This document shows positions 53,445 through 62,469 of a stretch of DNA of 64,000 nt, piece after piece; the first letter of the stretch is position 1; each line of letters opens with the position of its first letter. The stretch covers positions 1 to 64,000 of the forward strand of contig JBBDHW010000054.1 of assembly GCA_040880805.1 (NCBI GenBank), written 5' to 3'. Both the position numbers and the translations under genes were made by a program. Below the pieces are notes generated by a model that made no database searches, was not told where the DNA came from, and worked only from the letters and a program-made list of their open reading frames with translations. This stretch comes from Acidimicrobiia bacterium (lineage in GTDB: Bacteria; Actinomycetota; Acidimicrobiia; IMCC26256; DASPTH01).

Positions 53445-54590
53445 CCGGCCCCCTCGACGGCTTCAAGGTGCTCGAGATCGGCGGGCCACCCGGCGCGTTC
53501 GCAGGCATGATGCTCGCTGACCACGGCGCCGACGTGTTGAAGATCAGCCGGCCCGGCGGTGGTGGCTCGATTGGCGCCGGCATCAGACATTCGGTGGACC
53601 CGATGGGTCGCGGACGGCGTTCTGTGGCGATCGACCTTCGCCACGACCAGGGTCCCGAGACACTCCTCCGCCTCGTCCGCGAGGCGGACGCGTTGATCGA
53701 AGGATTTCGACCGGGGGTCATGGAGCGGCTCGGAATCGGGCCGGCAGCATGCTTGGCTGAGTCGCCGCACCTGGTCTACGCGCGACTGACGGGGTGGGGA
53801 CAGGACGGTCCGTGGGCACAGCACGCGGGACACGACGTTGACTACGTCGCGCTCAGCGGCACGCTCGACGCAATCGGGGAACGCGGTGGACCACCGATCA
53901 TGCCGCTCAACCTCCTTGGCGACTGGGCGGGCGGATTGCTCTGCGCGTTCGGCGTCGTCAGCGCGCTGCACCTAGCCGCGCGCACAGGCCGCGGTGTGGT
54001 CGTCGATGCCGCGATGCTCGACACCGCGGCGCTCCTCGCTGCGGTGCCTCACGCGATGTCGAGTCGCGGCGCGTGGCGCGAAGGTCGCGCAGCGAACATT
54101 GGTCGACGGTGGGCATCCGTACTACTCGATTTACCGCACGAAGGACGACGGGCACATCGCAGTCGGCGCGATCGAGCCGCAGTTCTACGCGCAGCTGATC
54201 GAGCGTCTGGGCCTCTCCGAGGCCGACCTCCCGCACCAGATGGACGCAACGCGGTGGGACGAGACGCGCACTGCGATCGCCGAAGCATTCGCGACAAGGA
54301 CTCGCGACGAATGGTGTGACGTCATGCAGGGCGCCAACGCATGCTGCGCGCCGGTCCTCGACTTTGCGGAGGCGCGCGATCACCCGCACAACGTCGCCCG
54401 AGGTGTCTTCGTCGACTTCGGCGGCGTGGTTCAACCTGCTCCCGCGCCACGCTTCGACGGCGCGGTCTCAGTCATCCGGTCGTGGACTGAATGCGATGTC
54501 CCCGACGAGCAGGTGCTCTCCGACTGGGGTCTCGAGACGGATGAAGTCACGGAACTGTTGGCCTGCGGCGCGGTCGCGGTGTCGGCATAG
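53441..54590 (+). pseudogene. Alpha-methylacyl-CoA racemase-like gene with one frameshift
   Basis: The first frame (53441-54098) encodes a CaiB/Amacr protein: LDGFKVLEIGGPPGAFAGMM, RSVAIDLRHDQGPETLLRL, and the active-site-like GHDVDYVALSG. A second frame carries it on (LVDGGHPYYSIYRTKDDGHI, VGAIEPQFYAQLIERL) to 54590. Deleting the A at about 54098 restores AAN-LVDGGHPYY and gives about 382 residues, the usual racemase length. It racemises 2-methylacyl-CoA esters if functional. GTG 53441 overlaps the previous stop. This may be a sequencing error rather than decay, since the rest is well conserved. Confidence 0.82.
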
Positions 54591-54601
54591 AGGAGGGAAA
54601 C

Positions 54602-56587
54602 ATGGAGTCCGTCGAGCGCTACTCACCTGTCGACTCGTTCTTCGGGAAGCCCTATGTCGACGTCGACGAGGAGCGCGAACAACCGCTGCCGCACCGCTAC
54701 CTGCACGGCGGGTTCGAAGGCACCGACACGCGCTTCTCCTTCTATTTCCCACCGCGAGGGCAGTGCGAGGGTCGGATGGTTCAGACGTTCGGCGGCGCGT
54801 CCGGCGGTAACGAGATGTCCGCACAGACCGTCGGGATGTTGAACGCACATCACATCGCGTTCTCGAACGGCGCGTACCTCATCGAGTCGAACCAGGGGCA
54901 CATCGGACCGAGCATGGAGGGGCTCGACGGAGACCTCTCCATCCTGTGTGGGCGCGCCGACGTCGAGACGGCGCGGTTGTCGCACGCGGTCGCCGAGGAG
55001 CTCTACGGAGCCCAGCCGCACCACAGCTACTGCTACGGCGGGAGCGGAGGCGGCAACTTCACCATCTGGGCGATGGAGCGTGCTCCTGATCTCTACGACG
55101 GTGGCGTCCCGTTCATGTTCGGCGGTTCATCGTTCTCGATGACACTCAACGCGGTGCGCGTCCTCGATCCCGTGATCGAGTCGGTGATCGACGCGATGGC
55201 GCCCGGAGGCAGCGGCAACCCGTTCGAGGGCCTGAGCACCTTGCAGCGCGAGGCCCTCGCAGCGCTGTACCGGGGCGGCTTCCAGAGGGGCGCCGAGCAC
55301 CAGCTCCGGTTGCCCATGCCCGAGATCGGATGGCCTGGCATGCGCGGTGTGGACGCCATGCGGCTCGCCGATCCGGAGTACTTCGAGGCCTTCTGGACCG
55401 AGCCCGGATACGCCGGAGCCGATGGTGTGCTCGAAGCAGAGATCATCCACGAGAAGACCGCCGTCGACGCGGTTGTGACTGCGGAGGAGATGGCGTCGGC
55501 GAACAGGGACGGGTCAGTGGCCGGCGGGCCGATGATGTCGATGCTCCTCCAGATGCTCGGCTTGAGCGGCGACGTGCCGCTCGGAATCCGCGTCGCCGGG
55601 CTCGACGCCGCCACGCTCACCGGCGCGAAGGTCACCGTTGACGCGGGCGGTGCCGCTGGGCGCGAGTGGTACTGCTTCATGGTCGTCGGCGACGTATTGA
55701 TCCCCACCGGGGAGGGTTCCTTCTTCGATCCAGCCCTCGTCGCGGACATCGCGCAGGGCGACGCGATCACCGTCGACAACCGCGACTTCCTGGCGTACTG
55801 CTACTCGGACCGGCACGAAGCACGGGACCCGTTGTCATTCGCGCAGTTCACCGTTGTCGGAACACCCATTTACCCGCAGCGTCCCGAAGTTCCGAGCCAC
55901 CTCGCTTGGACGGGCGCCTTCGGCGGCAAGATGATCCTTCAGCAACACCTGATGGATCGTCCGTGCTGGCCTCCGGTAGCCATCCGCTACCACCGTTCGG
56001 TCCTGGAGCACCTTGGCGACGGAACAGACGACCAGTTTCGGATCTGGTGGACCGACAAGGCTCAGCATGTGCCGCCGGCACCCGGCACGCCGGACGCGAC
56101 GCTCTCCATTTGGTACGTCGGAATCGTCAGTCAGGGCGTTCGGGACGTGATCGCGTGGGCAGAGGACGAGACACCTCCCGGTCGCACGATGGACTACGAC
56201 TACGTCGACGGCCAGGTGCTCCTGCCGACGGCCGCGGACGATCGCGGCGGTATCCAGCCCGTCGTGACCGCCACCGCCAACGGCGCCGTTGTCGCGAAGG
56301 CCGCGCCGGGCGAGGACGTCGAGCTCGCGTTCACAGCGGAGGTTCCCACCGGTTGGGGAACGGTGATCGCGGCCGAATGGGACTTCGACGGAAGCGGCGC
56401 GTTCGCGAACCCGGTCGAGGGGATCGATGGACGAGGGCGAGTCGTGGAACGGTCGGTGTCACATCGCTTCGACGTCGCCGGTACGCACTTCGCGACGGTA
56501 CGAGTGACGTCGCACCGCGACGGCGACGTCGCGGCACGAACCGAACGAATCGAGAATCTGGCGCGTGTGCGCATCGTCGTCGCCTGA
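54602..56587 (+). CDS. Alpha/beta hydrolase-like protein with C-terminal PKD domain (paralog)
   Basis: A 661-residue paralog of the protein at 24043: the same HGGFEGTDTRFSFYFPP near residue 36, elbow YGGSGGGN (Ser148) and a late KAQHVPPAPG for the catalytic His. The PKD-like tail reads EWDFDGSGAFANP and HRFDVAGTHFATVRVTSHRDG. No signal peptide is present. ATG 54602 follows GAGGAGGGA, and the gene sits in the CoA-transferase region, 44 bases before an ABC binding protein. It probably opens an ester, lactone or related bond of the imported compound. Confidence 0.75.
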   Translation: MESVERYSPVDSFFGKPYVDVDEEREQPLPHRYLHGGFEGTDTRFSFYFPPRGQCEGRMVQTFGGASGGNEMSAQTVGMLNAHHIAFSNGAYLIESNQGHIGPSMEGLDGDLSILCGRADVETARLSHAVAEELYGAQPHHSYCYGGSGGGNFTIWAMERAPDLYDGGVPFMFGGSSFSMTLNAVRVLDPVIESVIDAMAPGGSGNPFEGLSTLQREALAALYRGGFQRGAEHQLRLPMPEIGWPGMRGVDAMRLADPEYFEAFWTEPGYAGADGVLEAEIIHEKTAVDAVVTAEEMASANRDGSVAGGPMMSMLLQMLGLSGDVPLGIRVAGLDAATLTGAKVTVDAGGAAGREWYCFMVVGDVLIPTGEGSFFDPALVADIAQGDAITVDNRDFLAYCYSDRHEARDPLSFAQFTVVGTPIYPQRPEVPSHLAWTGAFGGKMILQQHLMDRPCWPPVAIRYHRSVLEHLGDGTDDQFRIWWTDKAQHVPPAPGTPDATLSIWYVGIVSQGVRDVIAWAEDETPPGRTMDYDYVDGQVLLPTAADDRGGIQPVVTATANGAVVAKAAPGEDVELAFTAEVPTGWGTVIAAEWDFDGSGAFANPVEGIDGRGRVVERSVSHRFDVAGTHFATVRVTSHRDGDVAARTERIENLARVRIVVA

Positions 56588-56630
56588 CGACGAACGACGC
56601 TGCTCGCACGAACAAGGGGGAAGAACCGCC

Positions 56631-58244
56631 ATGCGGCATCGACGGTCACATCATCGAAGGCTCGGTCTGGTGGTCGGGTTGGCGCTCACGGTTTCGGCCG
56701 GAGTCCTGGCTCCGCCGGGGGCGTCCGCCGCAAGCCAGAAGTACGGCTATCCGACGATCGGAGCCAAGGCCGCATTGGCCAACCCGAACTGTGACGCCGA
56801 GGCCGAGCGCGTCAAGCAACCATTCCCGCCGCAGAAGTACGCGGGGATCGTCGGCGGATTTCCCTGCGTCACCGCATTTCCGAACAGCGCCGACAACGGT
56901 GGTGCAACCTCACCCGGCGTGGCCGGCGACACGGTGAAGGTCGTCTACTTCAACAGCACCACCGACCAGGGTGGGATGAACGCCGCCGACAGCTTCCGCG
57001 ACTGGGTCGACACGTACGCGAGCCTCCACACCGAGACCTATGGACGCAAGATCGAGGTCACCGATCTACGCGCGTCCGGTACCAGCGAGGCAGAGCAGCG
57101 CGCCGACGCGATTCGCGTAGCGCAACTCAAGCCCTTCATCGTGGTCGACGGCCCCGGGTCCGGCGGCGTCTTCTTCGACGCCGACCTCGCCAAACGCAAG
57201 ATCATCAGCTTCGGATATTCCGTGACCCCCGAGAGCGGCGAGAAGCAGCAGCCGTACCGATACGGACTCAACCCCGACGCCGACGCGCTCCAAGCGAACG
57301 TGGCCTCCGTCGCCGTTCCCCTCGTCGGCCAGAACGCGAAGTGGGCCGGTGACGATCTGAAGTCGCGAACGCGGAAGTTCGCGGTCGTTGCTCCGGACTC
57401 GATCGGGGGCGGCAAGGTGTTCGTCGAGCAGTTCAAGAAGGTCGGCGGTCAGGCGACCGCCTTCGAGTACCCGTACACGCCGTCGTCCTTCGTGTCGTCC
57501 CCGGACTCGTACGCCGAGCAGATCCCCACGATCATCAGCAGGATGCGTTCGGCCGGAGTCACGACCGTCGTGACCTTCGGCGACCTGAACTTCCTGCCCG
57601 TGATCACCAAGACGGCGACCGCCCAGGACTTCTTCCCCGAGTGGCTGATGACGGGGTTCCAGTACCAGGACATCGACGCCTTCAGCCGAGCCACCTCGCC
57701 ACTCTCGTCAACCAAGGTTGACCAGACGCAATGGGCGCACGCCTTCGGGATGGGCACGCTCGGCCCGGACACGAGCGCGTCGAGCAGGCTCAAGGCATGG
57801 TACGAGTACTACTGGGGCACCGACCGACCGAACTTCGGCCTTGGTCGTGAATCCGGCCCGGTGTCCGCGATCTACGACGGCATCGCGCTCGCGGGACCCG
57901 ACCTCACGCCACAACGCTTCCAGACCGCGCTCTTCAAAGATCCCTACAACTTCTACGGCAAGAAGTACCTGCCATGGACGAGCTACCAGCAGGGTGGCCT
58001 GACCGGTCGGCTCCTGTGGTGGGATCCGACTGCGCAGGGCGCGTCGAATGCCGTGGGTCTGCCTGGTACGGGGAAATACCAGTACCTCTTCGACGCCGAC
58101 GCGTTCCTGCCCGGACGGTTCCCGAAGAAGCTTCCGCCGTACTTCGATCCCAACAAGAGCGTGCTCGTTCTCAATGCCGAGATCGTCGGTCCCTTGTACC
58201 CCTGTGACGGCTGTCCGAGCCAGACAGGTCAGCCGGCTGCATAG
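56631..58244 (+). CDS. Second ABC transporter substrate-binding protein
   Basis: A 537-residue exported binding protein. The signal peptide is RRLGLVVGLALTVSAGVL followed by PPGASA. The mature protein contains VKVVYFNSTTDQGGMNAADS and TDLRASGTSEAEQ, a type I periplasmic-binding fold, but is much longer than LivK. It is not closely similar to the other binding protein. No permease is next to it, so it may share the fused importer at 39985-45053. ATG 56631 follows AAGGGGGAAG. Confidence 0.82.
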   Translation: MRHRRSHHRRLGLVVGLALTVSAGVLAPPGASAASQKYGYPTIGAKAALANPNCDAEAERVKQPFPPQKYAGIVGGFPCVTAFPNSADNGGATSPGVAGDTVKVVYFNSTTDQGGMNAADSFRDWVDTYASLHTETYGRKIEVTDLRASGTSEAEQRADAIRVAQLKPFIVVDGPGSGGVFFDADLAKRKIISFGYSVTPESGEKQQPYRYGLNPDADALQANVASVAVPLVGQNAKWAGDDLKSRTRKFAVVAPDSIGGGKVFVEQFKKVGGQATAFEYPYTPSSFVSSPDSYAEQIPTIISRMRSAGVTTVVTFGDLNFLPVITKTATAQDFFPEWLMTGFQYQDIDAFSRATSPLSSTKVDQTQWAHAFGMGTLGPDTSASSRLKAWYEYYWGTDRPNFGLGRESGPVSAIYDGIALAGPDLTPQRFQTALFKDPYNFYGKKYLPWTSYQQGGLTGRLLWWDPTAQGASNAVGLPGTGKYQYLFDADAFLPGRFPKKLPPYFDPNKSVLVLNAEIVGPLYPCDGCPSQTGQPAA

Positions 58245-58303
58245 CGAGGACTTTCTCGTTCAGCAAGCGACGCGAAGTCGTCCACTGTTCCGGGAGGAAT
58301 CAC

Positions 58304-58840
58304 ATGAACCGCGTGGAGACCGAGATCGCGCTGAACCGCGATCGCGCATGGCTGCTCGAGACGTTCACGACGACGGACGAGGAGTTGCTCCTCAGTCCGG
58401 TGACGGAGAGCGAGTACGAGCCTGACTTCTGGTGGGCGCCGAAGGACCACTTCGCGCATCTCGTCCGCGGCGAGCGTTCGTTCTGTCGCATCGTCACCGC
58501 CTTCGCGGATGGGCACCCGAGCCCGCTGAAGGCAGTGGCGCCCAACATGGGCGCCAGCGGTGAGTCGCCGATGGACTACGTGAACCGCGGCAATGACGAG
58601 TTCACGAAAGCGCATCGGCACCTCTCGCTCGCAGAGCTGATTCGCCTCGGCGAAGAGGCGAGGTCGGACACGTTCGCGCTGCTCACACGTCTCACCGATG
58701 ACCAATTCGAGATGCAAATCCCCGGCGCGCCTTGGAGTGGCGGAACAGTCGGCGCGGTACTGGCGCACAACAGCGGCGACCACGCGCGCACACACTGGGC
58801 CTGGATCGAACAGGGTTGGAAGACCCTCGCACACAACTGA
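58304..58840 (+). CDS. DinB-like/maleylpyruvate isomerase-like protein
   Basis: A 178-residue four-helix protein of the DinB/YfiT kind. The metal His residues are likely in PKDHFAHLVRGE and HNSGDHARTHWAW. Actinobacterial members include mycothiol-dependent isomerases and transferases. ATG 58304 follows GGGAGGAA. It lies between the second binding protein and a tandem CoA-transferase, so a small-molecule or thiol-transfer step in the same pathway is possible. Confidence 0.75.
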   Translation: MNRVETEIALNRDRAWLLETFTTTDEELLLSPVTESEYEPDFWWAPKDHFAHLVRGERSFCRIVTAFADGHPSPLKAVAPNMGASGESPMDYVNRGNDEFTKAHRHLSLAELIRLGEEARSDTFALLTRLTDDQFEMQIPGAPWSGGTVGAVLAHNSGDHARTHWAWIEQGWKTLAHN

Positions 58841-58873
58841 AGATGGTCAGGACTGACGCGCGGAAGGGACATC

Positions 58874-61222
58874 GTGCCGACGATCTTTGAAGGCCTGCGC
58901 GTCCTCGACCTGACGCACGGTCAGCCCGGCGCCGTCACGACGATGGTCCTCGCCGACAACGGCGCGACGGTCACACGGATCGAGCCGCCCGACGGCGTTG
59001 GCTACCGCGGCGACCCGAGCCGAAGCGCGCCCGGTCGTCCGCAGTGGCACCGCGGCAAGCGTTTCGAGCGGGTCGACCTTACGGAGCCTGCGGGCATCGA
59101 CCGCGCACGCGCGCTGATCGCCGAGAGCGACGTGCTCGTCGAGGCATTTCGCCCCGGCGTCCTCGAGCGGCTCGGTATCGGTTGGGCGGTGCAGCGCGAG
59201 CTCAACTCCGCGCTCGTGAGCTGTTCGATCACTGCGTTCGGATCCGAGGGCCCGCTTCGTGACGTGCCGGGCTACGAGGCGATCGTGCACGCGGTCGCCG
59301 GCAGGCTGACCGAGTCGGGCGCGGGACGCGGCCGTCCCGGCTACATCGCGGTGCCGTACCTGTCGTTCGCATCATCGCAGTCCGCGCTGCAGGGAATCTG
59401 CGCCGCGCTCCTCGTTCGCCAGGCAACCGGGATCGGCCAGCGGGTCGAGACAAGCCTGCTCGCGAACCTCACGCCCTACGACATCCTCGACGGCGCGCGC
59501 CATGCGCTCGCCGCTCCAGCCGATGCCACCCCGTCGCCGCTTCCGGCAGCGGCGGCCCCGTCGACCGCGGCACCATTCAGCCTCGCCTACCTCACCTCAC
59601 GCACGGCGGACGGGCACTGGATCCAGTGGGCGAACATGGCGCCGCACCTGTTCTGGGCCGAGGCCGACCTGCTCGGGTTCGGCGATCGTCGGACCGACCC
59701 CGCGTACGCGGCAATGCCGAACGGTGGGAGCGACGCCGTACGCATGGCGGTATGGGACGCGGTGCTCGCAGCCACCGCCGAACTGACCGCGGACGATCTC
59801 ATTGACCGGGTACTCGCGGGTGGCGCGGTCGGCGCGGAGATCATGCGCACGACGCAGGAGGGAATGGACCATCCGCAGGCCCGGCACAACGGCGACGTCG
59901 TCGTCGTCGTCGACCCCGACCTCGGTCGCACGGAGCAGCTCGGCCCCGTCGCCACGTTCTCCTTCACACCGTCGGCGATCGCGGTCGGGCCGCGAGCCGA
60001 CGCGACCTGGCCCACCGCGCGCCGCGGCGAGCTGCCTGCGCGTGGCCCGCTCAGCGGGATCACGATCGTCGAGGCCGCGGTGATGTACGCGGGCCCTTAT
60101 GGACCGTCGGTGCTGGCCGATTACGGCGCGCGCGTGATCAAGCTCGAGCCGCTCACCGGCGATCCGATGGGGTTCTATTACGGCGACGGGCCGGCCAAGG
60201 TGATGTACGGCAAGGAGCGCGTGTCGCTGGACCTCAAGCAGCCTGAGGCGCAGGCCATCGCGCAACGGATCATCGCGAGCGCCGACGTCTTCGTCCACAA
60301 CTACCGCCCCGGTGTGCCGGAGCGCCTCGGGATCGACGAACCGACGGTGCGCGCACTGAACCCGCGCCTGGTCTATTTGTACGCGGGCGCGTACGGCGCC
60401 GACGGGCCCTACTCGGCGCTCCCCGCGTACCACCCGTCGGCCGGCGCAATGTGCGGGAACGCGGTCCTCCAAGCCGGTACGGGGATGCCGCCCGGGCCGG
60501 ATGCCGAGCTGTCCGACGAAGAGACGAAGCAGGTCTCGTTGCACCTGTCGAGCGCCAACGAGGGCAACCCCGACCCGAACGCGGCAATGGCGGTCGCGAC
60601 CGCCATCCTGCTCGCGCTCGTGGCGCGCGTGCGTCACGGCGAGGGCCAGTCGATCCAGACCACGATGCTCAGCGCGAACGCCTACGCGATGTCCGACGAC
60701 TGGATCCGCTACGCGGGCAAGCCAGACCGCATTGAGCCCGACGCCGAGCTCAATGGTGTTGGTCCGACGTACCGCCTGTACGAGACGGCGGATGGCTGGG
60801 TGTTCTTCGCGTGCACGAACGAAAGCGAATGGGCGCGGTTCGTCGACACGGTGCCGGGCGCGCCGCGAGTACCTGACGCTGACGCGCTCAGCGCGCTGTT
60901 CCGCACGCGCACCACCGACGAATGGCAGCGCGACATGGTCGCGGCCGGCGTCGCCTGCGTGCGCGCCGACTCGCCGGGCTACGGGTGGTTCCTGCGCGAC
61001 CACCCCCAGGCCGCCGCCGCCGGCCTTCTCGCCGACGTCCAGCATCCCACGACCGGCCCCCACCGCCGACAGTCCCCGATGGCGACCCTCTCACTCACAC
61101 CGGGACGCGCGCGGTCGTCGGAGCTTCTCGGTGCCAGCACGCGCCGCGTGCTCGCGGAGATCGGCTACACCGACGATGAGATCGACCGGCTCGCGCGCGA
61201 CGCGATCGTCGGCCTCAAGTGA
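58874..61222 (+). CDS. Tandem class III CoA-transferase (two CaiB domains)
   Basis: A 782-residue fusion like that at 51129. The first unit begins FEGLRVLDLTHGQPGAV and the second (about residue 390) GPLSGITIVEAAVMYAGPYG. The first-unit catalytic Asp position is Glu135 (GYEAIVHA); the second has AYHPSAGAMCG. Late in the second unit AMAVATAILLALVARVRHGE is typical of CaiB. GTG 58874 follows GGAAGGGA. The pair of fused genes in one locus suggests that they act on related acyl groups. Confidence 0.88.
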   Translation: MPTIFEGLRVLDLTHGQPGAVTTMVLADNGATVTRIEPPDGVGYRGDPSRSAPGRPQWHRGKRFERVDLTEPAGIDRARALIAESDVLVEAFRPGVLERLGIGWAVQRELNSALVSCSITAFGSEGPLRDVPGYEAIVHAVAGRLTESGAGRGRPGYIAVPYLSFASSQSALQGICAALLVRQATGIGQRVETSLLANLTPYDILDGARHALAAPADATPSPLPAAAAPSTAAPFSLAYLTSRTADGHWIQWANMAPHLFWAEADLLGFGDRRTDPAYAAMPNGGSDAVRMAVWDAVLAATAELTADDLIDRVLAGGAVGAEIMRTTQEGMDHPQARHNGDVVVVVDPDLGRTEQLGPVATFSFTPSAIAVGPRADATWPTARRGELPARGPLSGITIVEAAVMYAGPYGPSVLADYGARVIKLEPLTGDPMGFYYGDGPAKVMYGKERVSLDLKQPEAQAIAQRIIASADVFVHNYRPGVPERLGIDEPTVRALNPRLVYLYAGAYGADGPYSALPAYHPSAGAMCGNAVLQAGTGMPPGPDAELSDEETKQVSLHLSSANEGNPDPNAAMAVATAILLALVARVRHGEGQSIQTTMLSANAYAMSDDWIRYAGKPDRIEPDAELNGVGPTYRLYETADGWVFFACTNESEWARFVDTVPGAPRVPDADALSALFRTRTTDEWQRDMVAAGVACVRADSPGYGWFLRDHPQAAAAGLLADVQHPTTGPHRRQSPMATLSLTPGRARSSELLGASTRRVLAEIGYTDDEIDRLARDAIVGLK

Positions 61223-61394
61223 TCCCGCGCTGAACGAGTTGAGGTGCGGAGTCAACAGAGGTCGGATCGCCGTTTGCGTGGTAACGCCGAGGTTCAGGCC
61301 TGCACGTTCGGGTGCGGATCACACTCGCCGTTCACAGGATGCAGGCGATGCGCGCTTCGAGGATCGAATCCGTCTTACTGTGTATGGTGAGCGC

Positions 61395-62438
61395 GTGTCA
61401 GGCGACGAGGTACCGCGCAAAGGCGACCTCGGATGGGGAGCGTTGGCGGGCGGGCGTGTCGTCGATGTCGATGAGTTCGCCAACTCGCGCCCCTATTTCG
61501 GTTTGCAGCGCGAGGCGGGGTACCTGTGGGGAGTGCTGCGCGACGAAGACCGGCGCCCCCTGGCGTTCATGCGCCGCCTCGCCGATCCTGATGTTGCGCC
61601 CTCCGAGGGAGCGCCACACGCGTTGGGCCCGCAACTCATACTGCAAACCGCCTGGGACGACGCTGCCGATCTGCACCTGCGCAAGGAAGCCCGACGCGGC
61701 TCGAGTGGAGACACCTTGACGCGCACACTCGACGGCCGGCACGTAGCGTGGCGCACCGCAGACGGCGACGATCTTCTCGTGCTCGGCGCGGAAAGTGCGC
61801 GCTGGGAGGAGTTGGGACTCATCGGTGTGACGGGGAAGCGCGTCGGTCCCGGGCTCCACTGGTACCTGCCAGGGCGCGACGACGCCATCTACTACCCGTC
61901 CCAGACCTGGGAAGTCACCGGTGAGGCGCTGGGGCGACCCGTATTCGGGTTCCTCTTCTACGAAGAGGCGTACATGCCGCCCGGCGGACGGCTCTACGTG
62001 CACCACGACCCGTTACTTGGACGCCAACTGCACACCACGTGGTTCAGCTGGGCAACGGAGTGGGACGACGACTCACTCGAGATCGGGCACTTTCTGTTCG
62101 GACACGACCGGTTCGCAATCGCCATTATCGGCGATCGTGACGGCAACGTCCGCACTACCGAGCACATGGAATGCGCCGTCACCCGATCCGCAGACGGCTA
62201 CTGGGCCGATCGCATCGACTACGTGCTCGATGGTGAGGCCTGGGAGCTGGTACCGGAACCTTGGGGACGTATGGTCGATCTTGGACGTCCACCTAATCCG
62301 CAACAGCTCGGAATCATGCGACGCGTCGGGGAGAAGCGCCGTCCAATCAACTGGATGGCATGGGGCGAGTCCGTCCCCACGCACGGCGATCAACGCGCCG
62401 TCAGGTCACGCCTGATCGCGAGCGCGGGACCGCAATAA
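61395..62438 (+). CDS. Uncharacterised protein with Trp-rich beta structure
   Basis: About 347 residues from GTG 61395 (GTG 61380 is also in frame). There is no signal peptide and no recognised motif. The sequence is rich in short beta strands and Trp/Tyr: REAGYLWGVLRDEDRR, GLHWYLPGRDDAIYYPSQTW and WFSWATEWDDDSLEIGHF, suggesting a lipocalin-like or jelly-roll fold for a hydrophobic ligand. The C-terminal 30 residues are basic. It follows the catabolic genes by 172 bases and precedes the IS element. I cannot name its function. Confidence 0.65.
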   Translation: MSGDEVPRKGDLGWGALAGGRVVDVDEFANSRPYFGLQREAGYLWGVLRDEDRRPLAFMRRLADPDVAPSEGAPHALGPQLILQTAWDDAADLHLRKEARRGSSGDTLTRTLDGRHVAWRTADGDDLLVLGAESARWEELGLIGVTGKRVGPGLHWYLPGRDDAIYYPSQTWEVTGEALGRPVFGFLFYEEAYMPPGGRLYVHHDPLLGRQLHTTWFSWATEWDDDSLEIGHFLFGHDRFAIAIIGDRDGNVRTTEHMECAVTRSADGYWADRIDYVLDGEAWELVPEPWGRMVDLGRPPNPQQLGIMRRVGEKRRPINWMAWGESVPTHGDQRAVRSRLIASAGPQ

Positions 62439-62469
62439 GTCCGAGGGGAGCAGCAGCAGCACTCCGTCG

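Noticed and set aside
61288-61300. CAGGCCTG near 61290 as another copy of the TetR palindrome
   Set aside because: It has the right half-sites but no four-base spacer, so the geometry does not fit.
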